Source: JAGNGI01 sp035448825 (GTDB taxonomy: Bacteria; Fidelibacterota; UBA2242). From it: 64,000 bases of DNA. The stretch is from positions 62,001 to 126,000 of the forward strand of contig DAOTJS010000003.1 of the NCBI GenBank assembly GCA_035448825.1, in the 5' to 3' direction. Positions 61,345-64,000 of the stretch are shown here, in pieces. The translations under genes were made by a program, and so were the position numbers. The stretch's first letter is position 1; every line of letters begins with the position of its first letter. The notes under the pieces are model-generated. The model saw only the letters and a list, made by a program, of their open reading frames with translations. It was not told the DNA's origin and ran no database searches.

Positions 61345-62238
61345 ATGTCTTTTATTTCTGCTATTCAACAAGCAAGATTTTTGATACTGGACGGAGCTCT
61401 CGGCACGGAACTGGCTCGACGCGGAATCGCTATTGAATTGCCACTCTGGTCAGCCAATGCCATTCTATATAATCCACAGGCTATTGTCGCAATTCATTCG
61501 GATTATATTCGCGCCGGAGCGGATATCATCACGACCGCTACTTTTCGCACCGATTCGCTGACCTTTTCCCAAGTCGGACTGAGCGAAAGACAAGCCGAAG
61601 AAGCCACTTTTCGGGCGGTCGAACTAGCTCGAGAAGCCATTGCTGATATTCACCCGTCACGTCAAATCTGGATAGCCGGTTCGATAGCGCCTCTGGCCGA
61701 TTGTTATGAGCCGGAATCCGCCCCCGATTTTAATACGGCACTCCGAATTCACCGCCAGAAAGCCCAGTGGTTGGCGGACGCTGGGGTTGATTTTGCTCTG
61801 CTGGAAACGATGAATAATCTCAGCGAAGCCAGAGCGGCGTCTATCGCCGCCCTCGAAACCGGATTGCCGGTCTTTACGAGCTTCATTCTTGATGAAAGCG
61901 GCGCTTTATTGAGCGGAGAAAATATTTGGTCAGCGATGAACGAAATCAAGACACTCGGAGTCAGCGGACTGGGAATTAACTGCACTCATCATAGCCTGAT
62001 CTCGAATTTTCTTGAAAAATACGAGCCGAAACTCGACTTGCCGTTAATCTTATACGCCAATGCTGGGATCTATTCTCGGAGAAATGGTTGGCGCAAAGAC
62101 CCAAATTTTACGCCGCAGAATTACGCCCGGATTGCGGCAAATTGGTTGAAATCCGGCGCTAAAATCATTGGCGGCTGTTGTGGTACGACTCCCGACTTTA
62201 TCAAGGCTTTAGCTGATTTAAGAAAAAGTCCAGTGTGA
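61345..62238 (+). CDS. homocysteine S-methyltransferase family protein
   Basis: 297 residues, (beta/alpha)8 zinc enzyme. FLILDGALGTELARRGI, LWSANAILYNPQAI, ADIITTATFRT, the first zinc Cys in GLGINCTHH and the pair in IGGCCGTTPDFI are the MmuM/MetH N-terminal domain motifs. Most likely it methylates homocysteine from S-methylmethionine or similar. Confidence 0.9.
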   Translation: MSFISAIQQARFLILDGALGTELARRGIAIELPLWSANAILYNPQAIVAIHSDYIRAGADIITTATFRTDSLTFSQVGLSERQAEEATFRAVELAREAIADIHPSRQIWIAGSIAPLADCYEPESAPDFNTALRIHRQKAQWLADAGVDFALLETMNNLSEARAASIAALETGLPVFTSFILDESGALLSGENIWSAMNEIKTLGVSGLGINCTHHSLISNFLEKYEPKLDLPLILYANAGIYSRRNGWRKDPNFTPQNYARIAANWLKSGAKIIGGCCGTTPDFIKALADLRKSPV

Positions 62239-62256
62239 TGGGGAATCACGCTGGAC
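62228..62256 (+). terminator. hairpin after the methyltransferase gene
   Basis: GTCCAGTGTGAT, loop GGGGA, ATCACGCTGGAC: 12-base stem with one wobble pair, overlapping the stop codon. No T-run follows directly. Confidence 0.45.
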
Positions 62257-62391
62257 CGGAGGGTAGTGAGGTTTGGGGATTTCAAAAAATTCTAGCGTAA
62301 TTTAACCAAATAGCCGAGCTGGATTTATGCCACACGTCACAATTTTTCCGAGCAAAAATACCATTTTTAAGACCTCGCCTATTTTTTCTAT

Positions 62392-62443
62392 CCCAACCAA
62401 TTTCCGCCACGTTGCAAGCGGGGCTAAATTGGTTTCGGCGTAT
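62392..62443. repeat. AAACCAATTT hairpin repeat, copy 2
   Basis: CCAACCAATTTCCGCCACG then a core GCAAGCGGGGC and TAAATTGGTTTCGGCGTAT, nearly identical to 49842-49893. Confidence 0.75.
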
Positions 62444-62462
62444 CTAGTAGCTGATTATTTTT

Positions 62463-62508
62463 AGACAAGATTGACTCCGAAGGAGTCTCTGGTGAGACAA
62501 GATTTCCT
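62463..62508. repeat. ACTCCGAAGG hairpin repeat, copy 2
   Basis: AGACAAGATT, the perfect hairpin GACTCC-GAA-GGAGTC, then TCTGGTGAGACAAGATTTCC and a T-run. Terminator-like; related to 19893 and 62589. Confidence 0.65.
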
Positions 62509-62525
62509 TTTTTAAGCATTTCAAA

Positions 62526-62566
62526 AAACCAATTTTCAACGAAACGAAGTGGAGCCAAATTGGTTT
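62526..62566. repeat. AAACCAATTT hairpin repeat, variant copy
   Basis: AAACCAATTTTCAACGAAAC, then GAAGTGGAGCCAAATTGGTT. Same outer arms as copies 1 and 2, different inner loop. Confidence 0.6.
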
Positions 62567-62588
62567 TATCATTATAGGAAGATTTTTT

Positions 62589-62665
62589 AGACAAGATTAA
62601 CTCCGAAGGCTCCGGAGGAGTCTCAGAAGAGAGAGTCCCGCTCGGCGGGACAAGATTTTTCCTTT
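62589..62665. repeat. ACTCCGAAGG hairpin repeat, copy 3
   Basis: AGACAAGATTAACTCCGAAG, GCTCCGGAGGAGTCTC, GAGAGAGTCCC and a GTCCCGC-TCG-GCGGGAC hairpin followed by AAGATTTTTCC and T-run. It carries an additional stem compared with copy 2. Confidence 0.65.
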
Positions 62666-62765
62666 TTTCGGATACTAAATAGTAGTCGAAGTATTGTAGT
62701 AAAAATGAAACCGCAGAAAAGTTATTCCTTGGAGAAGATAAAGACTTTATCGCACTTAGCAGAGA

Positions 62766-64000
62766 TCAGTGTTTTATCTTGTCCTCGACGGCACGCTTTT
62801 TCTGGCGCAGGTTGGAGAGTTGAATTACCAGCGTGGTGCTGTCTTGGCCTTTTTTCTCAGCGGCTTTGATTTTCTCTCGCACGGCGGCGATTTCAGCGTC
62901 AATATCCCGTGTCAGTAAAACTGCGATACAATCGCAGGTTAGTTTGTGGAGAACATTCGTATCTTCTACATATTGGAGTGGGTCAGCCTCCAGAACCAAA
63001 CGTGATAAATAAAGACGTTGCTCCTCATTCCATTCAGTATTGAAAAGTTCGTCAGCCGCGGCCAGTTTTCCAGAATTCAGGTCGCTCAGTAATTTTTCGG
63101 CGATCGGATGCAAAACCGGGTGGCGGAAATCGGCGGCGGTAAGAAAATTTTTGATCATCGTTTGCAAATTTTTATGGCGGGTCAAAATCATTTTCAGAAG
63201 TTCGTATTCGGCTTTTTCGTCAGCAGTACGCAGACGCAAACTTTTAGGGCTTTCAGTACTCCTGCCACCCCGATTCTGGTTGGTGCGCCGCCGGGCAATA
63301 TAGCGAATTTGAGCCTGAATATGTTCTTCTTTGACATTAACCCGCTCCGCGACTTCGCCGATGATCAGGTCGAGAATGACCGGATTCTTAATCTCGATCA
63401 GCTCTTCGGCAATGCGCTCCACGAACTGAGTCTTGGCGGCGGAAGAATTGAGTTCATCGCTATGGCTATCAATATAATAAGTCATAAAATCTTTAGCCGA
63501 ATCGTAAAGCTTGCGAAATTCCTCAGGATTATGATCGCGCAGGTAGGAATCCGGGTCGTCGCTTTCCGGCAAACGAATCACGCGAACGTCCAATCCTTCG
63601 CGCATCAGCAGGAATCCAGCGCGTTCGGTAGCTTTCTGACCGGCTTCGTCGCCGTCGTAACAAAGTGTCACCTTTTTTGTGAAACGGTGAATTAAACGAG
63701 CGTGATGTAAAGTCAATGCCGTTCCCGAACCGGCTACAGCGTTGGGAAAACCGCTAGTATAAACTCGTAAAAAATCGGTGTAGCCTTCGACGATGATTGC
63801 GTCGCCGGCTTTCTGAATAGCGTCTTTGGAGAAATTCAGCCCAAAGAAGATGCCGCTCTTGAAATAAATCGGCGTTTCCGGCGAGTTCAAATACTTGGCT
63901 TCCTCATTCGGATCAAGCGCTCGCCCGCCGAACGCAACGACTCGTCCAGCTAAGTTTATTATCGGAAACATAATCCGATTACGGAAACGGTCGTAAAATT
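62766..64000 (-). CDS. dnaG: DNA primase, C-terminal portion
   Basis: About 411 residues; the N-terminal zinc and RNA-polymerase parts lie beyond the right edge. The frame is open through the edge and reads DRFRNRIMFPIINLAGRVVA, then FGGRALDPNEEAKYLNSPET, so the Met at 63971 is internal. The TOPRIM metal site includes IIVEGYTDFLRVY and TLCYDGDEAGQKA, with DDPDSYLRDH after it. The C-terminal helicase-binding domain (about the last 150 residues) is present. Synthesises primers at the replication fork. Confidence 0.96.
   Translation of the reverse strand, partial: FYDRFRNRIMFPIINLAGRVVAFGGRALDPNEEAKYLNSPETPIYFKSGIFFGLNFSKDAIQKAGDAIIVEGYTDFLRVYTSGFPNAVAGSGTALTLHHARLIHRFTKKVTLCYDGDEAGQKATERAGFLLMREGLDVRVIRLPESDDPDSYLRDHNPEEFRKLYDSAKDFMTYYIDSHSDELNSSAAKTQFVERIAEELIEIKNPVILDLIIGEVAERVNVKEEHIQAQIRYIARRRTNQNRGGRSTESPKSLRLRTADEKAEYELLKMILTRHKNLQTMIKNFLTAADFRHPVLHPIAEKLLSDLNSGKLAAADELFNTEWNEEQRLYLSRLVLEADPLQYVEDTNVLHKLTCDCIAVLLTRDIDAEIAAVREKIKAAEKKGQDSTTLVIQLSNLRQKKRAVEDKIKH

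Larger units (their letters stand above)
62239..62765. other. repeat-filled intergenic region
   Basis: Between convergent methyltransferase and dnaG genes. It is largely made of dispersed hairpin repeats (62392-62443, 62463-62508, 62526-62566, 62589-62665); no gene seen. Confidence 0.65.

Overview
The window reads as a chromosomal segment from an uncultured bacterium of the FCB superphylum (Calditrichota, KSB1, Neomarinimicrobiota, Cloacimonadota or a relative). The main clue is that several secreted proteins carry a C-terminal module of the type IX secretion 'type A' kind (YPNPFNP followed by an Ig-like fold and a basic end), and a PorV-like outer-membrane protein is encoded nearby. I cannot name the phylum from this alone. 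Coding is dense, and the housekeeping proteins have normal bacterial lengths.

Layout. 1-1443: start of a sigma-54 activator and purD, minus strand. 1444-7800: AT-rich accessory zone with an ISL3-type transposase remnant riddled by short GC-rich palindromes, a secreted BNR/YCF48-type protein, and one large decayed secreted gene (cysteine-peptidase-like plus beta-helix plus sorting domain). 7869-19590: an eleven-gene minus-strand operon for hexuronate use: LacI regulator, UxaC, TRAP transporter DctPQM, SDR mannonate oxidoreductase, PfkB sugar-acid kinase, LarA-type nickel epimerase, 6-phosphogluconate dehydrogenase, HAD hydrolase and a KduD-like SDR. 19987-22558: a CofE-like ligase and an aldo/keto reductase. 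22560-25030: an AT-rich island with four-helix-bundle genes, a restriction-modification remnant and a HicA-HicB-SecB toxin-antitoxin-chaperone operon. 25380-38827: aspS, bactofilin, M23 peptidase, parB, parA, trkH on the minus strand; then plsC, a GrdB-like protein, an MBL hydrolase, a TPR/propeller protein, cysQ and an OPT transporter on the plus strand. 38914-49436: two very large secreted repeat proteins (980 and 2520 residues). 49910-58112: a minus-strand block of tRNA-Gln, prs, rplY, pth, rpsF, rpsR, rplI, priA, a membrane-anchored metallopeptidase, the PorV-like barrel and a lipoprotein cytochrome. 58550-60112: an FG-GAP secreted gene broken by one stop codon and flanked by a duplicated palindromic repeat. 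60554-62238: a PAP2 phosphatase and a homocysteine methyltransferase. 62766-64000: the C-terminal part of dnaG.

How the genes fit together. The hexuronate operon has uptake, isomerisation and reduction to mannonate, but neither mannonate dehydratase (UxuA) nor KDPG aldolase (Eda) in the window. Instead it has a LarA-family epimerase whose catalytic His/Lys/His spacing is intact, a kinase, and 6-phosphogluconate dehydrogenase. This suggests a route from glucuronate through fructuronate, mannonate, gluconate and 6-phosphogluconate to ribulose 5-phosphate. That pathway is my inference and is the most interesting idea here. The second most interesting item is the HicAB system fused genetically to a SecB-like chaperone. 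The window is also rich in small dispersed hairpin repeats of at least four families, some of which have inserted into the transposase remnant.
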